This document shows, piece after piece, positions 61,299-64,000 of a DNA stretch of 64,000 bases. Position 1 is the stretch's first letter. Each line of letters begins with the position of its first letter. Below the pieces are notes generated by a model. It searched no databases, was not told the DNA's origin, and worked only from the letters and a program-made list of their open reading frames with translations. Position numbers and translations under genes: made by a program. The stretch is from Hemibagrus wyckioides (taxonomy: Eukaryota > Chordata > Actinopteri > Siluriformes > Bagridae): positions 8,309,780-8,373,779 of the forward strand of contig NC_080710.1 of assembly GCF_019097595.1 (NCBI RefSeq), read 5' to 3'.

Positions 61299-62364
61299 TT
61301 AAGGCTTTTCAGCAGGCAGCCATGTGTCCAGCACGGGTTTGACGTTGTTGATGGCAGCGTCCAGATAAATGCCGATGTAGGGACGGAGGTATTCACCATA
61401 AATGCCAAGAGCACCCAGACGTGCCTTCTCGATACCAGGCTGCAGCTCCTCATATGCATAACTGCATTAACCACACACACACACACAGAAAAACACACAC
61501 ACACAAACACAGAAAAAGTTTGTTCAGCGGATAAAAACGTCAGAATAATATTCAGTGTTTTTTCCAAATTGATTTCATTTGTGCTCGTGTACCATTCCCG
61601 ATTAAAGGATGAGGACACATTGACAAATATTTAAAATAATTTATTTTTTATTACAATGTAAAAATGAGGTAAAATTGAACATTTGGAAAGCAGAATTTAG
61701 AGACAAGACAATATCCTACATTAGTGGACTGTCTTGGTCTGTTTGTGTTTCCTTATAGAAGTGTGGTGTGGCGTCAGATACTCACGCGAGCAGCTTAGCC
61801 AGAGCTTTCAATCTCTCGCTTTCTTGTACATGCTGTCTGAGTTCCTTGACCTTCTCCCCTGTGATTGTGCCCTCAGCCAGTTTCACTAGAAAGTTATGGA
61901 AATCCTCGTAGGCATTAATCACCCTCTTGGAGGCCACATTCGTTAAACTATCAAACTTTTTCACAAGCTCCGGATCAGGCTTTGGAACTTCACACAGGCA
62001 CACCGACACTGAGGAGGAAAAAAAAAGATGAAATGCAGAAAAAATCAGACAGCATGAGACTGGAAGTCCACATTTTTGTATACATTTGTATATTAGCAAT
62101 CGTCTAAAATCTGCAGATTTGCTGAGTAAAAAATTGTTAAAGTAATCATTACTTTAACAATTTTTTACTCAGCAAATCTGCAGATTTTTGTAATAGCATT
62201 AATCTTTCAGGGTAAAAAAAGTTTTTTTTTTCAATGATGTCTTTCTTTTACTTTTGTCTACTTTTTGGCATTAAAAAAAAAAGAAGTTTATCCCAAATAT
62301 TTTTATGTTTGTATGTATGTTTCTTACCCTGGAGTGCAACAATGAGAGCTAATGCCACTTTCAT
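61299..62364 (-). CDS. apoa2: ApoA-II-like / 14-kDa apolipoprotein
   Basis: Secreted exchangeable apolipoprotein, in fish an abundant HDL component. Coding exons 62364-62328, 62008-61786 and 61461-61299 join in frame to 140 residues. Residues 1-18 (MKVALALIVALQVSVCLC) form a signal peptide. The rest is a chain of amphipathic helices separated by prolines (start EVPKPDPELVKKF; end GIYLDAAINNVKP, then WLPAEKP). There is no cysteine after the signal peptide. Length, exon plan and the 'ALGIYGEYLRPYIG' region fit fish apoA-II (apo-14 kDa); other small apolipoproteins are less likely. The coding ATG follows the acceptor directly. Minus-strand AATAAA signals are at 61023-61028 and 61016-61021. It runs in the same direction as apoc2, 7 kb away. 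Confidence 0.82.
62106..62188. repeat. Perfect 83-nt palindrome in an apoa2-like intron
   Basis: Arms 62106-62146 and 62148-62188 are exact reverse complements (41 nt each) around one C. The left arm starts aaaatctgcagatttgctga. Confidence 0.98.
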
Positions 62365-62655
62365 CTGCAAAAAATGAAAGAAAGAAAGAAAGAAAGAACA
62401 AATAAGTAGACATTTAAGACACAAAATTTGAATGTGAACTTGAAATATCTTGCCAAATTGCAAAGGGAGTGTGAACCCCATAAACCACCAATTTGGCAAG
62501 GGCAGGATGACTAATACTGCTTTCTAATAATATTAGTCACAATTACATGATTACCTTCGAGCCACTAGGGTAAACTGATGCAAGAGATCCACGTCTCAAA
62601 CTATACCCTGGAAAAACTGAATACAGCGAGAGGAATTTCACTTTGTATGCGTTAC

Positions 62656-62780
62656 CTTGTTGGCTGCAGGGATCCTGATGAGATGAAACTCAAAGAGCAG
62701 CAAGACTGAAGACGACTGCACCACCTGAGTCTGCACATGGGTCTGCCTTTAAGCCCTATATCACCGTGACCCTGTGACCA
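62656..62780 (-). promoter_or_regulatory. Promoter and non-coding first exon of the apoa2-like gene
   Basis: The non-coding exon ends at 62656 before GTAACG. TATA-like AT-rich sequence (minus strand gatatagggcttaaagg) is at about 62746-62762. Just upstream, on the + strand, TGACCC-TG-TGACCA (62767-62780) is a direct repeat with two-base spacing, a nuclear-receptor type site. The start near 62720 is inferred from spacing. Confidence 0.5.
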
Positions 62781-64000
62781 AACAAACGTCATCACGCGCA
62801 CACACACACAGGTACACAACTACTTATTCAAATTTGGTCTTTCTGCCTATCTCGCTCTCTCACGCATTCACAATCACTCGGTCACTTATCAAACACAAAC
62901 ACCCACACAGGAGAAGCCACTGTTCTACTCACATTCATTTGACCACCCAAAGTCCACATTCGATGTGGAGAGGTGTTCATGTCTGTGCAGTCACTGACCT
63001 ATGACCTCAATCTAGTCTATTCAGAGAAATTGATCATTTGTCTTTATAATAATATGTTAATAAGTTTTTTTCCCCCTGAGATTCAATATTGTGTGTTTCT
63101 TCCTCACATAAAGCATTTACTATTAGATTAATTTCCAGAGCATTAGTGCTTATGCATGACTGGATTATTAAAAATAAGACTATAAAAAGTGTTTGCATGA
63201 TTATTTGGCAGGTAGCATATTTCCTGATGCAATATTTTACACTTTAAGACGAAATTACATAACTATTATTATTATTATTGCTCTGTGTGAATTATTCTTC
63301 TGTATATAAATTGCTCTGGTGTTTATGTGATTTTATACATGTGCAAGAACTAAGGGTTTTTGTGCATGGTCTGGAGAGATGGTCTTTAATAAAAAGTGCA
63401 AAACATTTAAAACTCAATAAGCACTTTTGCTGGATGTTCGTACAATCTTCCGATTAGAAAATCTGAAGACTGCAGAGTGAGTTTATCTCCTCCACATCTT
63501 GCACATTTTCCAGAATCAATAATTTTGCCCTTTTTGTCCCGTGTCCCTGAGCTGAGTTAAAAAAAATATATCTGATAGCTGTACAAAGGTGGCTAGATTT
63601 CTACATATGAGTGAGGCTCTGGGTCAATCCTCGTGAACTTTCCCCTTTGGAACATAACGTGTCTGTATCCTGCAATCTGTAACCAATAATCCTGCAATTA
63701 TTGGGTTTTTGAGATGATTTTTTTTTTATTCCTTTTCATTATTTCACTTTTGATCTCAGTATCCTATGTGAAATGTGATATTATTATTCTATAACCATCA
63801 CTACCTACACAGATGCACACACACACTACATGCACAGATATAGCTGGTGTTAGGAGGTTATATAACGGACAGATCACAGCGTTTGCTCAGTGAGTTACAG
63901 AAATAAATGAACAAATTGGTCAAGTAAGCAATATGCCATTGAGATTGGTTCATCATGTTTTTATTTGTCGTCGTACTGCAGAAATGATGATGCCATTATA
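62781..64000. other. Intergenic DNA without recognised gene
   Basis: AT-rich, with short CA tracts and poly-T runs. I see no open frame, exon or repeat family that I can name. Confidence 0.45.

Noticed and set aside
61226..61618. 130-codon minus-strand frame
   Set aside because: It crosses an intron and reads the last apoa2-like exon in the wrong frame.

Overview
The window looks like nuclear DNA of a ray-finned fish, most likely an ostariophysan such as a catfish. Genes are split by introns. Tc1/mariner relics, tRNA-derived SINEs, a Ty3/Gypsy element and long TG, CT and TCTA microsatellites are dense. Teleost-type apolipoprotein genes lie beside an Ig-superfamily adhesion gene. The species call is an inference from repeat flavour and gene content only.

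Layout. From 1 to about 12.4 kb I find no convincing exon, only SINEs, other dispersed repeats and microsatellites. From about 12.87 to 24.96 kb (+ strand) lies a BCAM/MCAM-type adhesion receptor. I assembled it exon by exon: five Ig domains, a transmembrane segment and a short tail. Its signal-peptide exon is uncertain. From 25 to 45 kb the DNA is gene-poor and filled with transposon relics. A two-coding-exon C2H2 zinc-finger gene runs on the minus strand from 48.67 to 45.84 kb, with a possible promoter near 50.4 kb. apoc2 (minus, 54.23-53.66 kb) and an apoA-II/14-kDa apolipoprotein-like gene (minus, 62.36-61.30 kb) follow. Between them sits a recently inserted, internally deleted chromodomain Ty3/Gypsy element (55.57-57.67 kb).

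How the genes relate. In mammals BCAM lies in the APOE-APOC1-APOC4-APOC2 neighbourhood. An adhesion gene of this family next to apoc2 therefore looks like a rearranged version of that block. The two apolipoprotein genes share a plan: a TATA-like promoter with a nuclear-receptor-like site, a non-coding first exon, a signal-peptide exon and two further coding exons. This fits liver or intestinal lipoprotein expression.

Most interesting observations: (1) the bcam exon before the membrane exon reads through into a short hydrophobic C-terminus, a stop and an AATAAA signal, as expected for a GPI-anchored isoform; (2) the Gypsy element shows the signature of self-primed reverse transcription, and its reading frame starts in one LTR and ends in the other; (3) bcam carries a 39-nt in-frame microexon, a GC-AG intron and microsatellites abutting splice sites; (4) an intron of the apoA-II-like gene holds a perfect 83-nt palindrome.
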